Shown here in pieces: positions 10,869 through 22,989 of a stretch of 64,000 bases of DNA; position 1 is the stretch's first letter, and the number at the start of each line of letters is the position of its first letter. This DNA is from Agriotes lineatus. Taxonomy: Eukaryota; Arthropoda; Insecta; Coleoptera; Elateridae. The stretch lies in the NCBI GenBank assembly GCA_940337035.1, contig OW679197.1:40492466-40556465 (forward strand), read 5' to 3'. The notes under the pieces were generated by a model that saw only the letters and a list, made by a program, of their open reading frames with translations, did no database searches and was not told where the DNA came from. The position numbers and the translations under genes were made by a program.

Positions 10869-11761
10869 TAGGGTTGCACCGATACCGATACTCGGTATCG
10901 GCATATCGGCCATATCGGCCGAATTAGGGATATATCGGTATCGGTCATATCGGCCTTCCTTTTTGCCGATATATCGGCAAAAGTGAATTTCCTTTCCATA
11001 TTTAATATTTTAATATTTATTATAAGAAATGAACAATAAAATGTAAATAATCATTGTGGAGTATAAAATATAACTACTATCTAATATTGAAAATTCATTT
11101 TTTGTAAATTATTATGTAAAAACATTAGGCTCTCCATCCAGTGTGTTGCACCACGCAGCGAAATATCTTCCAGTTTCTGGAATGCACTGCATCAGCAAAA
11201 AAGAAAAAGGTAAAGGTTCAGGGTCATTTAAATTCCGCCAGCTGGGGGCCCCTTGCGTCCCTCTTCAGCCAATAACGGGAATATTTCAGAATGGGTGGAG
11301 AATGCAAGAGAGGCCAGGAAAGGTGGAGAAGGTACTCTGTTGACTCAGGAAAACCACCTAAAAACCTGAATCAAAGAAGGCGGCCAAGGGAATCGAACCC
11401 ACGACCTCTCGAATACTAAGCAGACGTGGTAACCACTAGTCCACAGAGCTCGGCCATCAGCAAAAACATTCGATCAGGCGATGCCATTTCAAGGTCTTGC
11501 ATGACTGTGTTAAATTGCGTTATTAAAACGAAATGACAAGAAGACACCTCCATAAGCAAACCTAAGCTAGAGTTCGTATTTAGGGGATTACCCCGCCCGA
11601 ATCAAGCAAGCAGCGGCGCACACGTGCTTGCATGTAGTCAAAAAGTAGTGGCGAGAGCAATGAGAATATATCGGCCGATATATCGGCGTATCGGCCTCGA
11701 TTATATCGGTATCGGCCGATATATCGGTATCGGCCAAAAAACCCGTATCGGTGCATCCCTA
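10869..11761. mobile_element. hAT-type non-autonomous element with 8-bp TSD
   Basis: Ends are TAGGGTTGCACCGATACC and, on the opposite strand, TAGGGATGCACCGATACG (two mismatches in 18). The 8-bp ATTTTAAT is directly duplicated at 10,861-10,868 and 11,762-11,769; 8-bp duplications are the hallmark of hAT transposition. Subterminal regions are packed with ATATCGGC/GCCGATAT repeats, likely transposase-binding sites. No transposase is recognisable. A SINE sits inside. Confidence 0.9.
11202..11454 (-). mobile_element. tRNA-derived SINE (family 1) nested in the hAT element
   Basis: Read on the minus strand, the head resembles a tRNA: A-box-like TGGACTAGTGG and B box GGGTTCGATTCC, preceded by GAGCTCTGTGG. 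A target duplication CATCAGCAAAAA flanks it (11,190-11,201 and 11,455-11,466). A second copy of the family is at 52,245-52,555. Confidence 0.88.
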
Positions 11762-12446
11762 ATTTTAATCATTTATAGATTTCATCAATGCAAACAAAGA
11801 AGTCCTAATAAATATGGTCCTGGAATCGCTTCGTTTCCGAAATGCAGGATGTTAAAGTTAAAAAATCCGTTTTTTATTGTTATTGCTCCGGCCAATTTTA
11901 ATTGAATTTTTACAATTTGTTTATAACTTTATGAGTTACCTTCTGGACCTCTTACAGTTGATTCAGTAATTTCAGGAGCGTGCCCACGGGGCAAGTGCAT
12001 TAATTTTTTGCACAAAAAGTAACACCCAACAGATTTTTTGCAATTTTCATATTTTTTAATAAATCACACATAAAAATAAAACTTTTTTGTATCCCGACTT
12101 TTTTTCGTATCTCGCTTTGTTTTCAAGAAAAAAAAATAAAGCCCATATTTTTGCACGTCTCTGAACCTGTTACGACAAAAACTAAAATGCTTCAATAGCT
12201 CAAAAACCGCTTAGCCGATTTTAGTGAGACTTAGGAGGTTTATTGGTGCTATTAAGGAACATGTTTTGGCATATTTATATTGAAATGATTTATTCCAAGG
12301 GAAGCCGGGATTTTTGTAAAATTTTAACAACCACCATCTCGGACACGAAGCGTTTTCAGATGCATGTTTATTAGAACTTTTTTGTTTCTATTGATGAGAT
12401 CTATAAGTTGGTAAAATATCCGAACGTATTTTTTAAACACCCTGTA

Positions 12447-12994
12447 TAATAGGAAGCGCCAAAAGAAAAAAAAGTATTTAATCCTATATATCGTATGCTA
12501 AACGTAAGATATATTTTGACGGTTTCCAAAATTGCAAACATCTAAATCTAAAATAAACATTTCTGGTTTTGCTGTTCCCTCGCGGGCAAATATGTTCTGC
12601 TGTTGTAATAGTGCCTATATTAACAAGCATTAAATTTATTAAGCAATCATTGTAAGCAAATGGTGTATAAAGTGTATTATATAATTTTTTTTTAAATGAC
12701 AAACACCTATCAGAAAACCAATTAAATTTTAGGCAAAAGATGTAATAAAAATATTATGTTTAGTAGAACAAAAATAAATGAGACAAGAAAAAGATTTATC
12801 TCGTTTAGTCGCTAGAAGAGCTTCAACAGGGTTGTGGTTTATCACTGTCACGTTTAAATATTTACATGAAGGGCACGGCGAATTCATTCACAGATGTGGG
12901 CAGTAGAAACAGAAATAGCTGTTTAAGTTAATAAAATAGATATACTGAGATACACCGATGACTGAACAGATGAGTGGAGCAGATCTCTAATATA
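12447..12994. other. Anonymous AT-rich DNA
   Basis: No gene or repeat structure recognised between the two mariner-like elements. Confidence 0.45.
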
Positions 12995-13722
12995 CAGGGT
13001 GAGTCAATATTCACTCCCTAGCCCTCGTATATATGTTCTACAATTAAAAATAAGACAACAATGAAGAATACTAAAATTCCGAAAGCGAAGCCGTTTTCAG
13101 CTAAAATTTAAATAAATAGGTATATATTTTTTTAAAGTTTCGTTAAATCTCAAAGAATTCAAATACAGAAGATACTACTCCACAACAACGTGCACCATTT
13201 TTTTTCAACACGATGGAGCGCCTGCACATGCTACGTTACAAGTGCGGGAAATTTTGAGTCGCCGTTTCCTTAATAAATAGATAACGTAACGTAACTCCAA
13301 TAGATTTGTGGCTGTGGAGATACATAAAACAAAAGGTTTATTTTACTGTGCCTGGCGGAGCGGATGACTTTATTGCCCCAATAGCAAAAATCAATGATGA
13401 TAATTTTAATTCTGTTGCCAGGAACTTTAGTCATAGGTTACGTTACATACGTGTATTAACAAAACACATATTTGAGCGTTTCTTAAGGAATTAGATGTTT
13501 TGCTGATGTTTATCTCGACCAAGATAGTTCTATTTTTTTAGTATTTTAGGTTTGCTCTTGTATTTGAATTTATTAAGATTAAACGAAACTTAAAAAATTC
13601 TTTATTTCAATTTTACTTGAAAACGACTGTGCTTTCGGAATTTTAGTATTCTTCATTTTTGTCTTATTTTTAATTGTAGAAGAGATATCCGAGGACTGGG
13701 TAGTGAATATTGACTCACCTTG
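12995..13722. mobile_element. Mariner-like deletion derivative with long TIRs
   Basis: Termini CAGGGTGAGTCAATATTCAC and (reverse complement of the right end) CAAGGTGAGTCAATATTCAC are flanked by TA (12,993-12,994; 13,723-13,724). Inverted homology continues for more than 100 bp (AATGAAGAATACTAAAATTC occurs in both arms). Total 728 bp. It keeps only the end of a transposase gene. Confidence 0.88.
13190..13494 (+). pseudogene. Mariner-type transposase, C-terminal remnant
   Basis: In broken frames one reads QHDGAPAHATLQVREILSRR (about 13,210; the Asp corresponds to the second catalytic acid of mariner transposases), then IDLWLWRYIKQKVYF, the degraded counterpart of the family's PDLTPLDFFLWGYVK block. 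The N-terminal HTH and first Asp are deleted. It lies centrally between the two TIRs. Confidence 0.75.
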
Positions 13723-13856
13723 TATAAAATATGTATTTTAGAAGAAAAGCTAATCATTTGCAATAACACAGAGTAACGACGACCCAAAATAGTTTTGAGA
13801 GGTCAGTAACTTCAAGATGTAGAGATACTTCATCATCTAAAAGCTTTGAAAAAGTT

Positions 13857-13972
13857 AATATATTTCGGAAACGAAGCGATTCCAGACGCATATTTATTAA
13901 GACTTTTTTGTTTGTATTGATGAGATCTACAAGTGCGTAAAATATCCGTATTTTTTAAACACCCTGTGTAAA
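13857..13972. repeat. Solo TIR of the 10.8-kb mariner-like family
   Basis: Matches the right arm at 12,300-12,444 (TATTGATGAGATCTA, then TTTTTTAAACACCCTGT). The opposite arm is absent, so this is a truncated copy. Confidence 0.75.
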
Positions 13973-14524
13973 CTGTGAAGCAGGAAAGACAAAACGAGGC
14001 GAAATGTATTGCAATAACTAATCTACAAAGACTGATCATCGAACAAGAACTGAAAGATACTATATGAAGAACCTCATGATTTTTTTAAAGTTAACCCCAC
14101 ATTTTTAATTGTTACTGGCCACCTTTCTCAAAAGTTTTTTTACAGATGTTTCTTATAAATAAAAAGGTACCATCAGTCTGGTAGATAATGCTAAATTATT
14201 TCTACAGTAAAATAGTAAATTAGGTCTCTGATCTTTGGTAAACTGTAAGAAAAATAATATTGTTTACTTAACTTCAATTATAATTCAGAACTAGAAGGAA
14301 AGAACTTCATATAGCATATAACATTTACCCCAAGCACAACATATCTGCATAGGAATTACACGTGTGTGCCTTCCGTGCCAGGTCATAAGACTGTCAATCT
14401 AAATTACTGTTTATGACTGTTATTACCGCACCTCTAATAAATGCACAGGTACTCGTTTCATTGATCCAAATTGCTACAAAATACAATCTGTTTGTCGGAA
14501 TATTCCATCATTTCAAACGCAGAA

Positions 14525-14603
14525 ATTAGGTATGTATGTATGTATGTATAATCTGTAACCTCATTTACCTTGCGGTGTAGAGGCTGGTGCTTTATTAGGT
14601 TTC
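14525..14603 (-). mobile_element. SINE (family 2), 3' end only
   Basis: A GTAT microsatellite followed by AACCTCATTTACCTTGCGGT and GTAGAGGCTGGTGCTTTA is the reverse complement of the 3' end of the SINE at 15.6-16.0 kb. The tRNA-like head is missing. Confidence 0.75.
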
Positions 14604-15605
14604 ATAAAAAAATCTTCAAATCAGTTTAACTAAACAGTTGTGCAATTTCATTACTCTAAGTGAATTTCCTTTGGTAAACAGCACGACTACAAGAGCGAGC
14701 ACTGAAAAGTACAGAGGGATACTGTGAGTCATCAAGGCTTGATAAAATCATATTAAGTAATTAGTGTGCTGTTTGCGACAGAATGCTACGTTTTCGTCCA
14801 GTTCCAGGCGCTATCCTTAATAAACAGTGCTGTTAGTTAGTCTGGTTGATGTAAACCAAATTGTCTTAGTTACAATATTGTACGACACAGGGTGTCAGCT
14901 GACGAAGCCGGACATAGAGAAATAGCATTAGAAGATTCCAATTCACGGTTCGAGTTCTGCTACACTTGTCAATTTGTATCAATTTGAGTGACACGAAGTG
15001 ACGGTTATCCCATAGGAGTTGCGGAGCTGCAGAACCGGCAACTATAGTTTCTGCATGTCATTTTATACTACAGTTTTAAATTGCAAATAAGAAAAGAGAA
15101 TAGCTTGCGTCACATGTTATATTGGAGCTGCAGTCTCCACAGCACAAGTTGAATATTCGAATATTCATCTTCGGGTTGTGCATGTAGAAATTTCAAATCT
15201 GGCTGTCTTGTAATTGATTTAAATTGATTATTTGATTACTATTATTTTTTATATTGCATTTAAATTCTCGGTACTATTATGCCAAATACGTTATATCTCA
15301 CAGAACCGAAATACCAACATTGAACGCGCCGCTGAATCGTTTAATTTTTAATTAATTGGCTTACCAGTAATAATTTATAACAGCTATTTACATCTAAATT
15401 GTTTTGCTGCATTCGATTTAGTAGAATTATAATTTAAATTTGCATCAACTTGGCTGTGATTCGGTCGCAATTTTATTTTGAGGTTGCAGCTGCAAGTTAC
15501 TATGTAGGGGTGTAGAACCGACTTGATATCATCGATAACTTTATGATATATTCTGCCAATATTTAGCAATTTCGGGAAATTACAATTAGATTTTTACAAG
15601 ATATA
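14604..15605. other. Anonymous DNA
   Basis: No gene found. Short open frames on both strands look like chance. Confidence 0.45.
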
Positions 15606-15610
15606 GAGGA

Positions 15611-15975
15611 AGTTGGATAGCGCAGTTCGTAAAGCGTTAGGCTTGCATTAAGCAAGTCCTCGGTTCGAACCCAATGGTGGGCGCAATTATTCCGCTACCT
15701 TGACGGTCGGTATCGGGTTCGGTGAGACCATTCACAGTTGAGCGCCAAATTAACTGTGCTCTACTCAGAACCACAGACCTAAGAGATAGAACAACAAGGT
15801 CAATACATTACCAACATCTAACACAATGGTTGCTACGCAAGCACGAAAAATGCGCTCCTACTGTGTAACCCGAAACTGTGCCAGGTTGAGCATTGCACCG
15901 CTAGATGCTAATACGTATAAAGCACCAGCCTCTACACTGCAAAGTAAAATGAAGTAACCGTTTAAACATACATAC
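15611..15975 (+). mobile_element. tRNA-derived SINE (family 2), near full length
   Basis: The head GGATAGCGCAGTTCGTAAAG followed by B box CGGTTCGAACCC is tRNA-like and would support pol III transcription. The body has GGTTCGGTGAGACCATTC and the tail ends in CATACATAC. The same family occurs reversed at 50,489-50,815 (head truncated at the B box) and 14,525-14,603. It is not a functional tRNA gene: no acceptor stem closes around it. Confidence 0.82.
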
Positions 15976-16325
15976 AAAAAAGATACAGTTTTAGACAACT
16001 TGAAAGCCTGCTGAAATCTTAAATGTCAAATAATTAGTGATCTTTAACGAAATTAATAATTTGCTGGCTATGAAAACATATAAAAGATAAAGAAATAGTG
16101 TGTTTAATATTGTATAATAGTGATAAAACACACAGCAACAACTCTAACATTAAACCGTGTTCCAAATTACAGAGGTTGCCTTAAAATTTAGTTACTTTGC
16201 TGCCAAATATATCAATCTCCGTAGTTGATGCATCCTTCAAAGTACTTCCAACACTCAACTACACTATAACACTTACTAATCAAATTAAACGTAGCCAGGA
16301 AGGTGATTTAAAAGCTACATCCATA

Positions 16326-16735
16326 CACTGTGATTCATAAGTGTGGTCATTAAATTTAAGAGTAGTTAGAGGACACCAAACAGAACAACTTTGCACAATG
16401 AACTATACGTAAAGAATTAACAATAATTCCTCAAAAAAACTAAACATTTACTTGCTTGAACTGATTAACGATTACTAGAATAAATTTCTATCTACAAAGT
16501 TTGCACATGTGGTTACGATAAAACCGAATTTGAATAAAATACAGGATCCTAAAACATTTGTTTGGTTATTTCAATCACATTTGGTGCAATACGTTAATGC
16601 ACTCTTACTGATTTAGCCAGTAGTTCTCAAAAGTCCTAATACGATTTTTTCCGTACGCGATTAATTTTTAGTGTACTGCTACTGAGGTCAATATACACCT
16701 ATTTAATTTAATGACCATACTTATGAATTATCCTG
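16326..16735. mobile_element. TA-flanked MITE
   Basis: Inverted ends CACTGTGATTCATAAGTGTG and (reverse complement) CAGGATAATTCATAAGTATG continue into GGTCATTAAAT on both sides and are bounded by TA (16,324-16,325; 16,736-16,737). 410 bp, no coding capacity. Tc1/mariner-type by target and size. Confidence 0.75.
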
Positions 16736-16739
16736 TATA

Positions 16740-19700
16740 ACTGTAAGAATTGTAATCATACATTTTCGATTTAATCTAATTTAAAGTTAATGAATCTTTC
16801 TATGATAATTATATTTTCAATAATAAAAATAATATACAATTTGATATAGTTACATTTTTTTATTCGAAAGTATAAATACACTTGCAGTTAAAATAACTTG
16901 TAAATAATCATTGTTGGAAATAATGCATGTAGTTTTCATTCTGTTGTAGGCATTCCTGTGTGTAAGGACCTATTTTTGTCAACACAGTCGCTACACACAG
17001 GCTATATTTTATATATGAATTTGTTATTATTTAACCAGCAAAGTTATTTGGTCGTTCAACAGTGTTTTTGCAATATTTTCTATGCTGAGAATCTTCAGAA
17101 CAACCTTCAAGAATATATGTATCAATCGCCTAGAAGAAGTAAAATAGTTACGAGCCATTGCCATTTGCATTGGTTACATAAAATCTACTGTTGCGCGCAG
17201 ACCATACAAAACTCATTTCCTTTGAATTTAAGAATTATTAGAAAAAAATATATTTGTAAATCATATGATCACAGGGTCAAGTCCAAATGGATACACATAA
17301 AAATAAATTTACTTTATAGTGACTAACAGAAAACCTGTTGTACAAAACGTATCTATACTAAATAAAATTAAAACATACAGCACCATCGTGTAGTATGTAG
17401 CGGACACTTTTTCACGTTTACCAAACCAACCATAAATAACCCTGCCACACGCATCAGATGCAGCGCGATAAATAGTATTTTATAAAACTTTCTATCAAAA
17501 TCCTGTACCGCTTAGATCAGCGGGTGGCTCGCCTTGGACGCAACGCTACGCGCGAATGAGCTAGAAGCATCATAAACAATATAAAAAGTGTTGCATGTGA
17601 TGGACAGCATCCGCAAATGCAATGTCAGAGCACGCAGTTAGCAAATTTTGGATAGCAGAAACACCGAGAAAAACTGCAGAGATTCCTGAAACCTTTTTGA
17701 TATAATAGCCACCGGCCACTCACGGCTCAGGAAATTTCTTGACCAGCCGAGCAGAGGAGCAGAGGCATACAAAAATTCTCTGGTTGACGTAAAACAGTGC
17801 GTCAACGGCAGTTAATACTTTCAGAGACGTCCCAGCTCCGGCAAGAGAGCCATACATCAATTCACTACCGCAAAATTCGAGTGTAATAGCAAGTAGCACT
17901 TTTCCTCAAAGGGAGTTCCTGTCCGTCCAAAAGAAGCAATGAGTCGACCACACTGACGCAGTTATTAAGAACCAATATAAGGAGAGACAAGGCAAACGCC
18001 GAGGCATTCCATTCCATACCGGCGTTGAATCCGTAACCGCATACGTTCGGGCATTCCGGGTCTACGGCCCGTCTAGTCCATTCAACGTTTTGAGTCCGCG
18101 TCAATATTTGCCTTCATTCGCTAAACTTTGTCTAAACCCCAGGTTGCGTTTAATAGTTAGTGCAATAGTTCTTTAATCGAGCACTATATGCCTTTGTGTA
18201 TGTAATTCTGCATTTATGTGTATATTATGTAGAAATTACTAAATTTTATTAAATAGTAAATAAAATGTTGTTATCCACAAAGTATTATAATTTCCGAATA
18301 CTCTGGATACATAGGAGCTCTAAAATTAACCTAGTGAAATTTAAGGGCGAACCGCAAGCGAGTCCTGGAAGCTTGGAGAGACCTGCAAAACACTTTACGG
18401 TCATGTATCGTACAATAGTTTTTTACGACATCAGAGTCCATACGTTCAAACTTGCGAAATTACTTTCGAAAACTCAAAAAAAATTGACATTAGTATCTAT
18501 TATTTGACTTATCCAAACAATAACACAAACTTGTTTGCATAGTAACGATGGCATCAGGGACCGGCAAAAGCTTTTACCGATCCCTGATGCCCGTTTTCCG
18601 ATTCTCCAGAAACTGCATATTTTCTGGTCGGTCGTAAAAAAATAACTTCCATGCATAGTACCTACCTACCTATCACTGAGAAACATAATATTATCAAAAC
18701 TGCATTGCCAACAATTGTTGTAAAGAGTTACGATCTCTTTCACAGAAAGGTTGTTATAATATATGCAAATTATCATAGGATGCACATGCTGAATGTGATT
18801 TTAAAAAATAATGCTTGCAAATTTATGCAATAGCAAAGAATAACAGAGTTGCTTGGAATAGAAAAATGTATCGACAAGATCAATGTGAAAGCTTACGCCA
18901 CTGCCTGACCTAGTATGCTAATGTGTTACCGATTTTTGTCTGGATACAAAAATATAACTGCTAACTAGGCTGGAAAGCTATCACTTAATTTTCAGGCCCC
19001 TTATTTAGGTCTATTTGAATATGTCCAAAGATTGGAATTACCATAATGCTGCGAGTTTCGCAATCGGAAATTGGTTCGAGCAGAAGATATCCCGTACGTT
19101 TCGGGATACGTCGTAAAAAAGAGACTCATCCCCACAATAAATATCTCTAGGTAAAAAGTAAATATTTTCAATTACTCAAAGACGCTACAAAAGCAAGATT
19201 TTCTTTGCAGCTCGCTGCTACTCTCACGGGACGTTTCAACTAAAATATCTTGTCAGTCTCAGTCGACGAAAAACACCTCCCGGCGCTAAATTACATAAAA
19301 TTTTCAGGAAATGGCAGTTTTTACAACCGTTAAGGCTCTACGGATTTTTTATTCTTTATCTTTCAAAATTTAAAAAGAAGCTCTGTAACAGCACCCACCA
19401 GATTTGTTGATTATGTATAACATTTAGTAGAAACGTTTTATTGCATAGAATGATTTAAAATATGAATACATTTTAAAAGAGACAAAGTGCGAAGTAGCCT
19501 ACTTCATTTTAAGTAATTCGGATATCAAGATCTTAAAATTCTGAATGCAAAAATATAAAAATATTTGTTAATATATAGAAATGGAAAAGTCTTTAAAACT
19601 TAGCTGTCTGTAACAGAGCTTGTTAAAAATTGAAGTAGTCGTATAAACAATTTAAGCTTAATGCTTTCAATATTTACCTTCAAGCCTGCGAGTAAATAGC

Positions 19701-19744
19701 TGCAATTTAAGAAAACTCCACATCCTAACCTTTCAAAATTGCAG
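16740..19744. other. Long stretch without recognised genes
   Basis: A 122-codon open frame at 16,958-17,326 has no known motif and sits in AT-rich DNA. Between about 17,500 and 18,120 the base composition becomes clearly more balanced, with many CG dinucleotides, yet no protein family is recognisable. A strong hairpin is at 18,551-18,590. Confidence 0.45.
18551..18590. repeat. 40-nt hairpin
   Basis: Arms GCATCAGGGA and TCCCTGATGC pair perfectly. After one mismatch CGG/CCG pairs, and the centre AAAAGCTTTT is self-complementary. No U run follows, so a terminator reading is not supported. Confidence 0.75.
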
Positions 19745-19901
19745 GTCTGAAAGAGGCAATAAAATCGAGTATTTATCGATAAGCAACAGTTCGGCGTGGA
19801 AGAAAGAAAAAGGCCTTCTTACGGATGAGGAAGCTCAGCAAACTCTGAAATTGTATTCTCACAGAAGAATCCCAGATGCGATTGATCGTCGCAGACGTTA
19901 A
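19745..19901 (+). CDS. Putative terminal exon of an unidentified nested gene
   Basis: An acceptor-like context (branch-like CCTAACC, pyrimidines, then TTGCAG ending at 19,744) precedes 51 codons and TAA (19,899-19,901); the first base completes a split codon. The peptide is polar and looks coding: KKEKGLLTDEEAQQTLKLYS, ending AIDRRRR. The codons are far less AT-biased than the flanks. I do not recognise the protein. It lies on the strand opposite KCNQ. It could be the last exon of a nested gene, a fragment of a processed pseudogene, or chance. No upstream exon was identified. Confidence 0.35.
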
Positions 19902-21610
19902 GACAGAATGTGTTTGTAATAATTTAATTTAGGATTTACTTCATAAGGCGACGAGCAGGCGGCAGATTCCTTTGAAGCGATTTTATGGGTGAAGCTCCTG
20001 TTTGTTTTTAATAACGCGCGCTGCGTCGTTATCGGCAGGAATTCAGGATGAATATGCTTTAAATTTTAGTCGGGTTGCTAGTTTCTAGTAAATCTTGAGG
20101 CCTATAATAATGCGACGAAGTTAAATTTTATTGTTTGAAGTGTAGTATTTAAGAAAGTTACTAGCAATACATTTGTGGTCACAATTCGTTCTGCAGAAAA
20201 GTACAGTTTTCAATTAGTTCAGTATGCAACAGTGATGTGCTGCCATTTAGAATAAATTTATAAATTCGGGAATATCATGAGAATTTGGTAGAGAAATCGA
20301 CACAATTACAAATAGAAGCTCTAATAATATATCGTATATGTGTTCATTTCAGTACAATCCTAGATAATCAGTACAGATAAGAGCTTTATTATAAGAAATG
20401 TTTTAAAACATAACAAGTGGTTGCACCTTAGGAAATTTTCAACAATTATTCTCAAAATTTTACTTGATATAATACAATTACCAACAAAAATTATTTCCAA
20501 AGATATTGGATAAAATATGTTACTAAAATGGGGAATAGCTTTATCGCTCACGCGTATACACAACATCGATATTGATAATTGCACTTAATGCATGAAACAT
20601 TTTCGAACTAAACGTACACACAATCGTACAATACGTTCAGATACAATTAAGATTGCAGCATTACCTTCCGATAAATTATATTTAACAAGTAAGCATGTAA
20701 TAATCGATGTTTCTAATAATTTAGAAAATAGAAAACTTCAATAAACAAATGTTTAAAATAAATATGTGCGCTTTAAAATACAAGAAACGCACTAGATTTC
20801 TACGTAACAACTTGTCATTGTTAAGCTACAATCACAACCACCACACTATATTACACTACAACTTTGAAATATGGACATTATGCTAACAAAGGAGAAATAA
20901 ATTGGAAAACATCCAAACATGACATAGCCTGAGTACATGTATGTCTATCCATTGTTTTCAGCATTCTTGGTAAGTATATACCCGTCCATATTTAAACACT
21001 CCTCGTAAAAACTATCCAGTGTGGCATCTTCTTTATTTCAAGCGACGCGCTTGTATATTTAGAAGTACGGCAAAGTATATGATACAGATATAAATTTCTG
21101 TTCTAAACCTAGGTAATTTTACTCTCTTTAGAAGAAACAGTCCCATTTCAGGGAAGTGACAGCCTCGAATTCCAAGTTCTCCTTGTCCAAGAAATAGTAA
21201 TCTATAAAAGTCCCATTTACCAGGGTAACGTTAAATGGTAGTAGAAAGCAGTGCTACCATTATATGATTGAGGCTATTGCACTATTGAAAAAACTTAGAT
21301 GGTCTTAGTTCTGCTATCAACTGAGAAAACCATCGAATATAGACAAGTACCCCGCGAAAAGTAGGAATAAAAAACTAAATTAAAAATTGAAATAGGCACG
21401 CAGACAATGATACGGGCCAGAAATGAGAGAAGCGAAATACTAGTAGGTACACTACCTGAAAATCTGGTATTTGCAACGAAAAAGTTTAAAGTTATTAAAT
21501 GGGAATTACATACTTTTTATCGCCGGATTTATGTTTTACTGACTTTCACAAGGAATACCAAAATATCACTGCCAAAAACATTGAAAATGACAGCTTAGCT
21601 GTCGAAATAC
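19902..21610. other. Anonymous AT-rich DNA
   Basis: No recognised gene. AATAAA near 20,250 could serve as a polyadenylation signal for the putative exon at 19.75 kb, but such hexamers are common here. Confidence 0.4.
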
Positions 21611-21619
21611 GTATTTAGT

Positions 21620-21850
21620 GATTGTTAAATATTTGTGTGGTTAAATGTTTTTAACGATTTGTGATATTTACCCTGTATCTGTTAGGTCGCATTTTCGCCA
21701 ATGATAAAGCCTGAGCTATGTGAAAATTATTACTTGTATCTATTTCTCAGATAAAGCAAAACTAAACAAAATTTTATTTTTTAAGGTGCTCACCCTGTAT
21801 ATATTTCTCCGAAATTTTCCCGGTTTCATGGCAGATAGACATACATAGTG
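21620..21850 (+). repeat. Fragment of ACTTCC-related repeat
   Basis: Shares AAGCCTGAGCTATGTG, GGTGCTCACCCTGTATATAT and the CCGGTTTCATG-GTAGA block with the longer copies at 22.99-23.71, 58.15-58.75 and 62.31-63.49 kb, same orientation. It lacks the hairpin 3' end. Confidence 0.65.
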
Positions 21851-22620
21851 TCCCAGTATTGCCTCTCCAGGGAGAAATGGGGGTATTCGGCCGAATGTAT
21901 CAATCGGTATTTTGAAGAAAAAAGTCCTATCTCAAGCGATAACCCAGAAAAGACATGTTAACTTTAACCAATCAGGGCTTAGCATCATCAAGGTAGGATA
22001 GTTGCAATTTTGCGTTGCCAGGGTTTTGCAATTATTCGTTTTATTAAACTGTCCTATACATAAATATAGTCTACCACAGTTGGTGCTTTGATTTTTGCGA
22101 AGTTAGTAATAATTTTTGCTGTCTAGCATTGTGTCGGATTTTCAGTAATACCTGAGGACCGAGCTTCTGGGATTGGCGCAATTGAAAACTCTATAACTCA
22201 GTTATTTGGGGTAGTAGAAAATCTTTTTTTGCTTCCTTGCAGCCTCTTTTGCTGTCGGCACATGCTTATTTTCTATGGAAAGGCAGTATAATATGCATGC
22301 AAAATAACGTCTTGCACCAACAAATAGTTTTTGGTGGTTGTTCTCTCCCACTCTACAGTACTTTATAGTGGGATGGGACAACGATCAGGGTACGGACAGA
22401 TGGTTGTCCCCTCCCTCTATAAATTACTTCAGAGTGAGAACAATCTGCCCATACCCTATTATAGGACAACTACGTCAAACTGACATAAAGGCACCCTAGA
22501 CAGCCATACGTCAGCATAAAATTACAAAATAATTGAAAGGTGTTTTTTCGTATTTATATTTAAATACAGATACCTACTGATTTATTTTTTAATTGAGAAT
22601 GTATGGGGTTATATACGGAA

Positions 22621-22867
22621 GGGGCCATAATTATATATAACAGCAATAAGATAACATGGACAACAAAATAGAATGCTTGAGTAAGAAAGAGATGACTATA
22701 CGATAAAATTATTTTAGTAGGCATGTTTAGTTGACGTATGTCATAATTAAAATAAGCGTCATGCCTACTCGAATATTTACTACTATGTTTATCTCTTTCT
22801 TACTCAAGCAATACGTGTTATTTTCTTGTTCAGGTTATCTCATTGCTGTTCTATATAATTGTGGCCC
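22621..22867. mobile_element. Near-palindromic 247-bp MITE
   Basis: The left arm starts GGGCCATAATTATATATAAC and contains GCTTGAGTAAGAAAGAGATG. The right arm contains the reverse complement (CATGTTTATCTCTTTCTTACTCAAGC-like) and ends TATATAATTGTGGCCC. Arms are over 100 bp with a short central loop near 22,735. No frame, no clear TSD. Confidence 0.75.
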
Positions 22868-22989
22868 GCCCCATCGGTATATGAGGGGTACGCACTATTG
22901 ATATTTTCTGTCTTAGGAGTACTTGATCAAAACAGTTTGGAGACCGCTGCGTCTAGAAAGAAGAAAGAAGGGAACGGTTAAAAACCCCT

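Larger units (their letters stand above)
10834..12444. mobile_element. Mariner-like element, long TIRs, host of a nested hAT
   Basis: Left end CAGGGTGTTTACAAAATACG and right end (reverse complement) CAGGGTGTTTAAAAAATACG abut TA at 10,832-10,833 and 12,445-12,446. The inverted arms continue for about 120 bp. The left arm is split by the hAT element at 10,869-11,769 and resumes with ATTTTAATCATTTATAG. Without the hAT the element is about 710 bp and shows no transposase frame. A lone copy of the right arm lies at about 13,857-13,972. Confidence 0.85.

Noticed and set aside
15611..15690. Candidate tRNA gene
   Set aside because: Box A/B-like motifs are present, but the cloverleaf does not close and the sequence is the head of a SINE found in three copies.
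16958..17326. 122-codon open frame, + strand
   Set aside because: AT-rich, low-complexity product with no recognisable motif and no splice or transcript evidence; probably chance.
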